Below, one piece after another: positions 26,491 through 35,015 of a DNA stretch of 64,000 nt. Position 1 is the first letter of the stretch; each line of letters starts with the position of its first letter. The notes below the pieces were generated by a model. The model worked only from the letters and a program-made list of their open reading frames with translations, was not told the origin of the DNA and did not search any database. A program made the position numbers and the translations under genes. Location of the stretch: NCBI GenBank assembly GCA_038396625.1, contig CP121688.1, positions 2,294,001-2,358,000 of the forward strand, in the 5' to 3' direction. The DNA comes from G038396625 sp038396625. Lineage in GTDB: Bacteria; Bacillota; Clostridia; Peptostreptococcales; Thermotaleaceae.

Positions 26491-27330
26491 TTAATATTCT
26501 ATTATTTTATCCAAACCTTGATAAAGCAAATGTACACACATCTCTTTTCGATATTCAGCCTTTGCCCTTACATCGTTTATGGGTTGAACTTCGTCTTTGA
26601 TGTATTGTACTTCATTCCAAAGTTCTTTTTTGGTAAAAGCTTTCCGTTCCAATGATTTTAGCCTCTTGTAAATGACTGTAGGTCCAACAGAACCAAAAGC
26701 AACCTCAACCTTTTCAAAAGTTTTATGTTTGCATTTTATTTTCCCAGCCACTCCTACAATAGAAATGGCTAAAGCATTCCGTGCCCCTAATTTGATATAA
26801 AATCCTTTGTCTTCTTTTTTCATTTTTGGAATGATAATTTCTTGAATCATTTCGTTTGCTTTTAAGATGGTTTTTCCGGGTCCCATAAAAAAATCCTTCA
26901 TGGCAACGAGACGTTCTCCATGAATACTTGCGATCTTCAATTTTGCTCCTAAAGCCATTAAAGCTGGAATCGTATCTCCTGCGGGTGATGCTGTACCTAT
27001 ATTGCCACCGATGGTCCCTCTCGTTCGAATTTGAGGGGAGCCTACGGTTTTACACGCATCTGCTAACATCGGCATATATGCAGCAATCAATGAGGACTCA
27101 ATGATATCTGCGTGGGTCACTAATGGTCCTATTTTTATGCTATTTTGTTCTTCATGAATAAATTTCAATGTCGTTATTTTCCCTACATCACACATAGATA
27201 CATAGGGTAAAGATTCTTCTTTGTATTTGACGATCAAATCCGTTCCTCCGGCTAAAAGACAACCCTCTTCTTTATATTTTTCAAGAAATTCAAGGACGTC
27301 AGAAACAGAAATAGGGCTATAAATTTTCAT
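26491..27330 (-). CDS. xanthine dehydrogenase family, FAD-binding subunit (set 1)
   Basis: A 279-residue FAD subunit with clear FAD motifs: LLAGGTDLIVKYK near residue 30, and RTRGTIGGNIGTASPAGDT near residue 100. The C-terminal flavodehydrogenase domain covers about 170-279. AAGGGG lies eight bases before the ATG at 27330 (27333 is also possible). Its 5' end overlaps the FeS subunit gene that stops at 27317, so the two are coupled. Its Mo partner is probably the subunit at 32882-35002, separated from it by the ABC transporter genes. Confidence 0.88.
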   Translation of the reverse strand: MKIYSPISVSDVLEFLEKYKEEGCLLAGGTDLIVKYKEESLPYVSMCDVGKITTLKFIHEEQNSIKIGPLVTHADIIESSLIAAYMPMLADACKTVGSPQIRTRGTIGGNIGTASPAGDTIPALMALGAKLKIASIHGERLVAMKDFFMGPGKTILKANEMIQEIIIPKMKKEDKGFYIKLGARNALAISIVGVAGKIKCKHKTFEKVEVAFGSVGPTVIYKRLKSLERKAFTKKELWNEVQYIKDEVQPINDVRAKAEYRKEMCVHLLYQGLDKIIEY

Positions 27331-27796
27331 CATTTTCACCCCTTGCAGCTTTTTCTACCGCATCAATAATCTTTGTATATCCCGTGCATCTACATAAATT
27401 TCCAGCAAGACCTTCACGAATTTCTTCTCTGGAAGGCTTGGGATTGTTCATCAATAAAGCCTTTGAAGACACAATCATACCAGGCGTACAAAATCCACAT
27501 TGTACTGCTCCCTCATCAACAAAGGCATCTTGTATACGCTTAGCCTGCAAGTCATCATTTAGTCCTTCTATGGTAATCACTTCTTGTCCTTCTACTTGGG
27601 GTGCAAATATTAGACAAGCATTCACTGCTTTTCCATTTAAAAGTACGGTACATGCACCACATTCACCTTTTCCACAGCCTTCTTTTGTCCCTGTTAATCC
27701 TAAATCTTCTCTAAGTATATCTAATAAAGTAGTCGTATCTGTTGCCTCGACCATGCTACTTTTTCCATTGATGATCAAGCGATATTTATTTTTCAT
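27317..27796 (-). CDS. xanthine dehydrogenase family, 2Fe-2S subunit (set 1)
   Basis: A 159-residue FeS subunit. First cluster: GCGKGECGACTVLLNG and the later Cys of NACLIF. Second cluster: QCGFCTPGMI and NLCRCTGYTK. AGGAGGG nine bases ahead decides for the ATG at 27796; an earlier ATG at 27814 overlaps the preceding stop (ATGA) but contains the ribosome binding site. It passes electrons from the Mo subunit to the FAD subunit. Confidence 0.93.
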   Translation of the reverse strand: MKNKYRLIINGKSSMVEATDTTTLLDILREDLGLTGTKEGCGKGECGACTVLLNGKAVNACLIFAPQVEGQEVITIEGLNDDLQAKRIQDAFVDEGAVQCGFCTPGMIVSSKALLMNNPKPSREEIREGLAGNLCRCTGYTKIIDAVEKAARGENDENL

Positions 27797-27810
27797 TGAA
27801 AAGGCCCTCC

Positions 27811-28257
27811 TCATGGTGATAGTTTTTCAAACTTTTTGATAAAGCTTCCATCCGCAACCTCTTTAAATGCATTTACATAATAATTACCCTTTACAAAGAA
27901 AATCTCAAATTTCATTTTCTCTCCTGGTAATCTTGAAGCTACGGTACATTCTGCAATTCCTTCTCTTTTGTCTTTCTGAAGTGTTAGATGATCCAGATAT
28001 AAATATAAAGGCGTTAAATAAGGATAAGAACGTTCTTTTGCAAAGCTTTCTATAAAATCTTCTTTGGAGATTATCTCTTTTATGTCTGGCGTGAGATAGT
28101 TATAGATTGATTCAGGTTTATTATCATTCACAGCTTTGATAAATCCTTCTACACGCTTTACAGCGTTATTCTTTGTCATAGGTCTATTCGTATAAAAAAT
28201 AAAACCTGCGCATAGCAGAATGAACATCGTTAAAAGAATAACTTTTCTTCTTTCCAC
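27811..28257 (-). CDS. membrane-anchored small protein of unknown function
   Basis: A 148-residue protein with one N-terminal membrane helix (about residues 5-23, VILLTMFILLCAGFIFY) and an extracellular domain. The domain pattern (AVKRVEGFIKAVNDNKPESIYNYL, then strands with FEIFFVKGNYYVNAFK) looks like a compact cone of the NTF2/DUF4878 kind, though I cannot confirm this. Its start overlaps the stop of the permease gene and its stop touches the FeS subunit, so it is embedded in the purine operon. It may help the ABC importer or the hydroxylase, but nothing shows this directly. Confidence 0.7.
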   Translation of the reverse strand: MERRKVILLTMFILLCAGFIFYTNRPMTKNNAVKRVEGFIKAVNDNKPESIYNYLTPDIKEIISKEDFIESFAKERSYPYLTPLYLYLDHLTLQKDKREGIAECTVASRLPGEKMKFEIFFVKGNYYVNAFKEVADGSFIKKFEKLSP

Positions 28258-29201
28258 TATCGCTCACCTCTATTATATGCCACTGTAAAGGCTGAAGGAA
28301 ATTCTGCTTTTTTAGAGATACTAATTAATACCAAAATCGTTAGCAAATAAGGAAGTGCTAGCAAAAATTGATGTGGTACAGGAACCCCTATTGTTTGCAA
28401 CCGAAGCTGTAACGCATTGGCAAATCCAAATACAAATGCGCCTCCTAATGCACGATAGGGATTCCATCGTGCAAAAATTACTACTGCAACGGCGATAAAC
28501 CCTCTACCAGCTGTCATTTGATCTAAATAGGTATTCATAAAGCCAATAGACAAAAATGCACCAGCAAGACCTGCAAAAGCACCACCTATCATCACGCAAA
28601 TATAACGAATACGGTATACATTAATCCCCTTAGAATCTGCAGCTTTTGGATGCTCTCCTACTGCACGTACCTTTAATCCAAAGGTCGTTTTTTCTAATAT
28701 GAATCCACAGACAACAACCAAAATCAGTGCCAGATAGACCAAAATATTCTGTTTGAATAAAACTGGTCCTAAAATAGGAATTTTAGAAAGCAAAGGTATT
28801 TCCAGCGCCTTAAAGGGTTCAACAGATGGCGGTAGTTTTTGGATGCCAAAGACAACACGAAATAAAAATGTAGCCAATCCTCCCCCTAAAATCGTCAGGG
28901 CTGTACCTGCAATAACTTGATTTGCCCTTATAGTCACACTTAAAAATGCCATAATCGATGAAAACAATATCCCTACAATAATGGCAACGAAAACACCTAT
29001 CCATAGATTATTTGTAAAATATGCCCCCAGAAATCCTCCAAAGGCTCCCATCAACATAATTCCTTCCAAACCGAGATTTAAAATACCTGATCTTTGTGTA
29101 TAAATTTCACCGAGAGCAGCAAGTAGAATCGGTGCACTCATCCTTACGGAACCTTCTAATAAACTTATGATAAATCCCGTTGTTAGCATTTTTTCCAGCA
29201 T
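28257..29201 (-). CDS. ABC transporter permease, nucleoside/purine type (second)
   Basis: A 314-residue inner-membrane permease of the BPD_transp_2 family, like YufQ of B. subtilis. SAPILLAALGEIYTQRSGILNLGLEGIMLMGAF near the N terminus and VRAVGEHPKAADSKGINVYRIRY in the middle are typical of the second permease of purine-nucleoside importers. The start at 29201 is set by GATGGAGGGATCATT. The first 95 bases overlap the 3' end of the first permease gene, so translation is coupled. It forms the channel with the permease at 29107-30237. Confidence 0.9.
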   Translation of the reverse strand: MLEKMLTTGFIISLLEGSVRMSAPILLAALGEIYTQRSGILNLGLEGIMLMGAFGGFLGAYFTNNLWIGVFVAIIVGILFSSIMAFLSVTIRANQVIAGTALTILGGGLATFLFRVVFGIQKLPPSVEPFKALEIPLLSKIPILGPVLFKQNILVYLALILVVVCGFILEKTTFGLKVRAVGEHPKAADSKGINVYRIRYICVMIGGAFAGLAGAFLSIGFMNTYLDQMTAGRGFIAVAVVIFARWNPYRALGGAFVFGFANALQLRLQTIGVPVPHQFLLALPYLLTILVLISISKKAEFPSAFTVAYNRGER

Positions 29202-30237
29202 AATGATCCCTCCATCTTTTATAGATGACACGACTAATAACAAATATGATCACTAGACCTTGAATTACATCCACTAGTGAAAAAGGTACGCCTACCATTC
29301 TCTGCATTGTATTTCCACCAACAACAAGAGCTGCGAAGAAAAAAGCAGAAACAATAATTCCCAAAGGATTTAGATCAGCCAATAATGCTACTACAATCGC
29401 AAGATTGCCATATCCCCCAGAAATATTTTCTAAAAGGCGGTAATGCACACCAAAAACCTCACTCCATCCTGCTAATCCTGCTAATCCTGCTGATATAAAC
29501 ATTGTAAGTATAATGGTTTTATTGACCTTTATCCCACTATATTCAGCCACATCAGGGCTTTGCCCTACCACTTCTATTTTAAAACCTAGTATTGTTTTCC
29601 AGAAGAAGTATCCGCCCAAGATTAATACAAATGCCAATAAAAGTCCTAAATGAAGTCTTGTTCCCTGCAAAACAATTGGTAATCTTAAATGTTCATGAAT
29701 TAGTGCTGTTTGTGGAAAGCCATGACCATCTGGATCCATCATCGGTCCCTTTACCAGCCATTCTAGTAGGTAAAAAGCAATATAATTTAACATCAATGTT
29801 GTAATCACTTCATTAGCATTAAATTTTGTTTTTAAAAAACCTGCTATACCTCCCCAGCATGCGCCCCCAGCAAAGGCTGCAATAAAGCTTAAAGGAAATA
29901 AAATAATATTAGGTAATGGAAGATAAAGAGCTGTAAGCATTGCAAAAATTGCCCCTAACGTAAACTGTCCGTCTCCACCAATATTCCATATCTGTGCTTT
30001 AAAGGCAATGGATATCCCCAGGCCTAAAATCATAAGGGGTATGGCTCTAACAAAGGTTTCTGCAATTCTATGACTAGAACCAAAGGCACCGTTTAGCAAA
30101 CTGCTATAGGCTTCTAGTGGATTATTCCCTGCCAAAAATAAGAGAATGCCACTAATAAAGAAAGCAAATACAACTGAAATACACGGTGAAACAATCCCTT
30201 TCATTGTTTCATTTACTACTTTTCCTAACTTGTTCAT
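29107..30237 (-). CDS. ABC transporter permease, nucleoside/purine type (first)
   Basis: A 376-residue permease like YufP: NPLEAYSSLLNGAFGS near the start, then IWNIGGDGQFTLGAIFA and NANEVITTLMLNYIAFYLLEWLVKGP, with VVGQSPDVAEYSGIKVNK in the cytoplasmic coupling loop. About nine membrane helices. The ATG overlaps the stop of the ATPase gene (ATGA), preceded by GGAGAGTGGGAG. The last 30 or so residues after the final helix are basic and Cys-rich and are read out of frame across the start of the next gene, so the end may be extended by a lost stop codon. Confidence 0.88.
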   Translation of the reverse strand: MNKLGKVVNETMKGIVSPCISVVFAFFISGILLFLAGNNPLEAYSSLLNGAFGSSHRIAETFVRAIPLMILGLGISIAFKAQIWNIGGDGQFTLGAIFAMLTALYLPLPNIILFPLSFIAAFAGGACWGGIAGFLKTKFNANEVITTLMLNYIAFYLLEWLVKGPMMDPDGHGFPQTALIHEHLRLPIVLQGTRLHLGLLLAFVLILGGYFFWKTILGFKIEVVGQSPDVAEYSGIKVNKTIILTMFISAGLAGLAGWSEVFGVHYRLLENISGGYGNLAIVVALLADLNPLGIIVSAFFFAALVVGGNTMQRMVGVPFSLVDVIQGLVIIFVISRVIYKRWRDHYAGKNANNGIYHKFIRRFRKDECTDSTCCSR

Positions 30238-31757
30238 GCTCCCACTCTCCTTTGAACACCGGCCATCATCAAACCAATTGTATTAAGATCTATTTCATCT
30301 CGGTCCATGATCCCCATAATTTTTCCTTCATAAATAACAGCTACCCGATCTGCAAGCTGAAAAATTTCTTCTAAGTCCGCTGAAATTAATAGTATTCCTA
30401 CGCCCTTCTTTTTTTGGTCAAGCAGTCTTTGCCTTACATATTCCATAGCGCCTATATCAAGACCTCTTGTAGGCTGATTTGCAATAATGACTTTCGGGTC
30501 ACATCCGATTTCCCTGCTTAAAATAATTTTTTGCTGATTTCCTCCTGAGAGGTCTTTTGCCTTTGCCATAATCCCGTTTGTCTTAATTCGGTATTCTTTG
30601 ATCAATCTCTGAGCAGTTTCTTTCATCACATTTGTTTTTAAAAAGCCATATTTAGAAAACCTAGAGGTATCGAATTCTTTAAGAATAAAATTCTTCATGA
30701 CACTAAAATCCATCACCAACCCTGTTCTATGTCGATCCTCAGGGATATGAGATATGCCGCTTTTAATATACTCTCTAGGTGATTTATGATTTAGCGTTTC
30801 ATCACATACTTTGATATTGCCTTGTACCATGGGCTTGATGCCTGTTAATACTTCACACAATTCCTTTTGCCCATTGCCATCTACACCTGCAATCCCTAAT
30901 ATTTCATTGCTTCTCATTTCAAAAGTAATTCCTCTTAGGGCAGGGAGTCCCTTTGCATTCGTTGCATGCAAATTGTCGACTTTTAAAACAATATCTCCAG
31001 GTTCTTCATCTGACTTTGAAAAATTAAATAAAACTTCTCTCCCTACCATCATAGTGGTTAATTCATCTTTATTTGTTTGGGAAACATTTACTGTGTCAAT
31101 TAGTTTTCCATCTCTTAAAACCGATATTTCATCTCCAATTTCCAAAATTTCTTCTAATTTATGGGTTATAAAAATAATAGACTTTCCATCTTCACGCATC
31201 ATACGTAAAATTTCAAACAATTCCTCTACTTCTTGTGGTGTTAGTACTGCTGTGGGTTCATCCAAAATTAATATATCTGCACCACAATAAATGGCTGAAA
31301 GTATTTCTACTCGCTGCTGTTCTCCTACCGATAGCTGCCAAATCTTTGCATGAGGATCAATTTTCATCTTGTATTTTTCACATAAATCTTCTATTTTTTT
31401 TGCTGCAGACTTTATATCTAAAAATGGCTTTCTTTCAGATTCTAATCCCAAAACAATATTTTCCACAACGGAAAATGGTCTCACTAGCATAAAATGCTGA
31501 TGGACCATGCCGATACCTAGCTCTATGGCACGGGAGGGTGAATTTATTTGTACTTTTTTCTCTTTAATGTACATCTCACCTTCATCCGGTTGGTTTAACC
31601 CATAAAGTATATTCATTAATGTTGTTTTCCCTGCCCCATTTTCCCCCAAAAGTCCATGAATTGTTCCTTTTTTTAGATTGAGGGTTACATCATTATTGGC
31701 TATATTCCCACCAAATCTTTTCGTAATATTCTTCATGCAAACAACATGATCCGTCAT
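30234..31757 (-). CDS. ABC transporter ATPase with two nucleotide-binding domains
   Basis: A 507-residue tandem ATPase like YufO, cytoplasmic. Domain 1: Walker A GENGAGKTT (about 38-46), signature LSVGEQQRVEIL, Walker B ILILDEPTAVL. Domain 2: a weak Walker A region (GVDGNGQKEL), signature LSGGNQQKIILSREI and Walker B region VIIANQPTRGLD, in which the catalytic Glu is replaced, as is usual in this family. It powers import by the two permeases. GGAGTTGGATTT precedes the ATG; a stem-loop separates it from the upstream lipoprotein gene. Confidence 0.93.
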   Translation of the reverse strand: MTDHVVCMKNITKRFGGNIANNDVTLNLKKGTIHGLLGENGAGKTTLMNILYGLNQPDEGEMYIKEKKVQINSPSRAIELGIGMVHQHFMLVRPFSVVENIVLGLESERKPFLDIKSAAKKIEDLCEKYKMKIDPHAKIWQLSVGEQQRVEILSAIYCGADILILDEPTAVLTPQEVEELFEILRMMREDGKSIIFITHKLEEILEIGDEISVLRDGKLIDTVNVSQTNKDELTTMMVGREVLFNFSKSDEEPGDIVLKVDNLHATNAKGLPALRGITFEMRSNEILGIAGVDGNGQKELCEVLTGIKPMVQGNIKVCDETLNHKSPREYIKSGISHIPEDRHRTGLVMDFSVMKNFILKEFDTSRFSKYGFLKTNVMKETAQRLIKEYRIKTNGIMAKAKDLSGGNQQKIILSREIGCDPKVIIANQPTRGLDIGAMEYVRQRLLDQKKKGVGILLISADLEEIFQLADRVAVIYEGKIMGIMDRDEIDLNTIGLMMAGVQRRVGA

Positions 31758-31793
31758 AAATCCAACTCCTTTTGATTCCCTGGATAATGTGAG

Positions 31794-31820
31794 AAAGACC
31801 CACCCAAAGGTCGGGTCTTT
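31794..31820 (-). terminator. intercistronic stem-loop between bmp and ATPase genes
   Basis: AAAGACCC and GGGTCTTT with an 11-base loop, five bases after the lipoprotein stop and ahead of the ATPase start. It is probably a partial terminator or RNA-stabilising hairpin that lets the binding protein be made in excess over the other subunits. Confidence 0.6.
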
Positions 31821-31825
31821 CGAAT

Positions 31826-32839
31826 TTACTTATCAAAATGAGGCATTTCTACCTTTCCTTCTGTTAGATCTTTTTTCACTTGCTCTAGTTGATCTTTAAT
31901 CTCTTGTGGTACATCATTTTCTTGTTCATAGAAATCTCCTACTTTTATACCTCCATTAGCAACGGTTAACCAGTAAAACTTTTCTTCTTTATTGGTAAAT
32001 TGATCGTTTTGAACATCGTCAATAATCTGTTTGATCACTGCACTAAAATCATATACAACACCACTTAGTACAGCCTCAGGCGCTAATATATTTTGGTCAG
32101 CTACGTTACCTAAAACAGTTTTTCCTTTTTCTTTTCCTGCATCAACAACACCTAGTCCAATACCATCGCCAGAATGCCAAATGATATCTGCTCCTGCATC
32201 ATACATGGAAATTGCACCTTCTTTAGCTTTTGCTGCATCTCGCCAGTCCCCTGTATAAAGTTCTTGGATGTCTATATCTGGATTTACTTTTTCAGCAGCA
32301 AATTTATAGGCTTCATGACCTCTATAGATTTCTACTGCATCTGCACCACCGACTACACCAATCTTATTGGTCTTTGTCATCATTCCAGCAAGTGTACCCA
32401 TCAAATAGCCACCTTCTTCTAACTTGATATCATAAACACAAGTGTTTGGAAGGGTCTTGTATCCTGTTCCTAGGGCAAAATGAACATCTGGAAATTCCTC
32501 CGCTACCTTAACGATTGGCTCCATAAACTGAAAACCATGGCCAAAAACTAAGTCATATTCCTCTGAAGCAAAATCTCTTAACGCAGGTTCAATATCAGAA
32601 ACTTCGTATACTTCTTCTACATAGGTTACCTCAATTTTATCTTTATACGCTTCTTCGACTTTTTTCATACCTTCATACATAGCTTGATTGAATGAAACAT
32701 CATCTGCTTTTCCTGGTAAAATCAACGCCACCTTGAATTTATCACTTCCTGTATCTGATGAAGCCTTTTGTCCACAACCTGCTAATAGCATAGTAAATAA
32801 TGAAATTATAAGTATTGCAACAAGTATCTTTTTTTTCAT
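31826..32839 (-). CDS. BMP family lipoprotein, substrate-binding protein of the ABC importer
   Basis: A 337-residue lipoprotein with signal sequence and lipobox MLLAGC (Cys22), anchored outside the membrane. The mature part is the Bmp/PnrA-type periplasmic-binding fold: FKVALILPGKADDVSFNQAM, LVFGHGFQFMEP, KIGVVGGADAVEIYRGHEAY and IIWHSGDGIGLGV. Members bind purine nucleosides or bases, and some bind other ligands. It is encoded ahead of the ATPase and two permeases. Combined with adenine deaminase and xanthine dehydrogenase, a purine or purine nucleoside is the likely ligand. GAGGAGGAAAATAAA precedes the ATG. Confidence 0.92.
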   Translation of the reverse strand: MKKKILVAILIISLFTMLLAGCGQKASSDTGSDKFKVALILPGKADDVSFNQAMYEGMKKVEEAYKDKIEVTYVEEVYEVSDIEPALRDFASEEYDLVFGHGFQFMEPIVKVAEEFPDVHFALGTGYKTLPNTCVYDIKLEEGGYLMGTLAGMMTKTNKIGVVGGADAVEIYRGHEAYKFAAEKVNPDIDIQELYTGDWRDAAKAKEGAISMYDAGADIIWHSGDGIGLGVVDAGKEKGKTVLGNVADQNILAPEAVLSGVVYDFSAVIKQIIDDVQNDQFTNKEEKFYWLTVANGGIKVGDFYEQENDVPQEIKDQLEQVKKDLTEGKVEMPHFDK

Positions 32840-32881
32840 TTTATTTTCCTCCTCTTTTTTAAAAAATTCCCATAATGATGC

Positions 32882-35002
32882 TTATCCAATATAATCTTTG
32901 ATAACTCCTTTTTGTTTTAACTGCTTTACAATTTCTTCCCTAGATATAGGAAGTTGATTGATGCACAGATCCCATTTTTCAATAAGGCCTCCAGTAATTG
33001 CAGGAGCGATTGCCACCGTTCCCACTTCTGCAGCTCCCTTCGCTCCAAAGGGACCGCTGTGTTCATAGGCATCCACCGTGAGACTTTCAATATCACATAC
33101 ATCCTTTGTCGTGGGGATAAGATAAGTGGATAAATTCTTCTGCAACATCTTTCCATTTTCAAAACCCATATTTTCCATTAAGGCATAACCAATTCCTTGT
33201 CCTACACCACCTTGTATTTGCCCTGCTAGTCCAGAAGGATTAATAATTTTTCCAGCTTCTGTTGCAGCCACAATATCAAGCAAGGTAATCTCTCCTGTTA
33301 AGGGATTTATATGGGCCTTTACTGCATTGGCTAAAAATGTATACATCATATGAGGAAGTCCAATCCCAATGTCTCTTTTAGAAGACTCAGGAAATATGGC
33401 TTCTCCTATGCCATAATCTTTTTGATGTTTTTTAAAATCTTTGGCAGCTTCAATAATTGCTTTTCCAATAATATATGTAGTTCGAGAAGCGGCAACAGAA
33501 CCACAGTCAAAGGTTTGCCCTGTGTCTGCAAAGATAATATCAATGTATTCCGTAGATACTTCTAAAGCTTCTGCTGCCATTTGGACATACATCGTTAGAC
33601 TTCCTTGGCCTATTTCTACCGTTCCGATTCTAACAAGATATCTTTGTCCTTTTTTTTCGATTTTTACTTTAGCACCATCATATATTCCTGCCCCCATGCC
33701 ACAGCTTAAGAAGCCCCCAGCAATTCCATAAATAATATTTGGATCTTTATTTGTCTTTTTTTCCTTCCATAAAGAAGTTTCTTTTAACTTTTTCAAGGCT
33801 TCCTTTAATCCTACAGAGTGCTCCATCCTTTGACCAAAGGGGCCTTCTCTCCCAACCTCTAAGGCGTTCTTCATTCGTATGTCTACAGGATCTAGTCCTA
33901 ATTCTTTAGCAGCTCTATTTATCAACGTCTCTGTAGCAAATAAAACCTGAGGCGCCCCAAATCCACGCATAGCACTTGCTGGAGGTTTATTCGTGTATAC
34001 TAAATACCCATCTAGCTTTACATGCTCTATTTCATAAGGTCCAACAAAATGTTCCGTACCTAATCCCAATACCGCTGGTCCTAAGGCTGCATAAGCACCC
34101 GTATCAAAATAAACTTTTCCTTCGAACACCTTAATTTTTCCATCTTCCGCAAATCCCATTTTTGTATAAACCTTTGCAGGGTGACGCTTATAGGAGGTTA
34201 TTAAGGATTCTTCTCGACTAAAAATCAATTTTGCAGGACGTCCTGTCTTCAAAGTTGCTAATGCCAAATAAATTTGTACGGTATTACCATCTTTTCCTCC
34301 AAATCCACCTCCAGTCACTAATCCTTTCACTCTAACGTTTTCCAAAGGTATTCCCAATGCATAGCTTATTTCTCTTTGATCATGGAAGGCGTTCTGGGTG
34401 CCCACAAGGACTGTCAGTATTCCTGCTTCATCCATATAAGAAATCCCTGATTCTGTCTCCATATACACATGATCTATCATAGGGGCCTCAAAGACATCCT
34501 CTAATACAAGCTTTGACTCCGAAAATCCCTTCTTGATATCTCTATTTTCATAATGGAGTTCCTGAAGGAGATTTCCATTGGGATGAAGGATTGATGCTTC
34601 AAGATCTAATGCCTTTTCTGGATCATTTACAATAGGAAGTGCTTGATATTCGATTTTTATTTTTTTCGCCATAGACGAAGCTAATTCTTTTGTAGGAGCT
34701 GCAACCATAGCAATCGGTTCTCCATAAAACCGTACCTTCTTATCACAAAAAACGGGCTGGTCTTTGATAATATTTCCAAAAGAATTTTCTTTCACATCCT
34801 TAGCGGTGAATACATATACATCTTCTACATTCTCTACCTCAGCGGTATCTATGGATTTTATCATGGCATGGGCTTCTGTAGCTCTTACCATCTTTAGATA
34901 CAACATATTGGGCATATATAAATCGCTAGGATATTTTGTTCTACCTGTTACTTTCTCCCATCCATCAACCCTCGGAATAGATTTTCCAATAACTGATTTC
35001 AT
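32882..35002 (-). CDS. xanthine dehydrogenase family, molybdenum-binding subunit (set 1)
   Basis: A 706-residue Mo-binding subunit. The start region MKSVIGKSIPRVDGWEKVTG is the usual ald_xan_dh N terminus. Key segments are VTGGGFGGKDGNTVQ, ASAMRGFGAPQVLFATE with the active-site Arg, VEIGQGSLTMYVQM and SGPFGAKGAAEVGTVAIAPA with the catalytic Glu. It is 60 residues shorter than the set-2 paralogue. GAAGGTGTTAGA decides the ATG at 35002. It follows adenine deaminase by 13 bases, so hypoxanthine made by that enzyme is a natural substrate. Its FeS and FAD partners are likely those at 26491-27796. Confidence 0.88.
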   Translation of the reverse strand: MKSVIGKSIPRVDGWEKVTGRTKYPSDLYMPNMLYLKMVRATEAHAMIKSIDTAEVENVEDVYVFTAKDVKENSFGNIIKDQPVFCDKKVRFYGEPIAMVAAPTKELASSMAKKIKIEYQALPIVNDPEKALDLEASILHPNGNLLQELHYENRDIKKGFSESKLVLEDVFEAPMIDHVYMETESGISYMDEAGILTVLVGTQNAFHDQREISYALGIPLENVRVKGLVTGGGFGGKDGNTVQIYLALATLKTGRPAKLIFSREESLITSYKRHPAKVYTKMGFAEDGKIKVFEGKVYFDTGAYAALGPAVLGLGTEHFVGPYEIEHVKLDGYLVYTNKPPASAMRGFGAPQVLFATETLINRAAKELGLDPVDIRMKNALEVGREGPFGQRMEHSVGLKEALKKLKETSLWKEKKTNKDPNIIYGIAGGFLSCGMGAGIYDGAKVKIEKKGQRYLVRIGTVEIGQGSLTMYVQMAAEALEVSTEYIDIIFADTGQTFDCGSVAASRTTYIIGKAIIEAAKDFKKHQKDYGIGEAIFPESSKRDIGIGLPHMMYTFLANAVKAHINPLTGEITLLDIVAATEAGKIINPSGLAGQIQGGVGQGIGYALMENMGFENGKMLQKNLSTYLIPTTKDVCDIESLTVDAYEHSGPFGAKGAAEVGTVAIAPAITGGLIEKWDLCINQLPISREEIVKQLKQKGVIKDYIG

Positions 35003-35015
35003 TCTAACACCTTCT

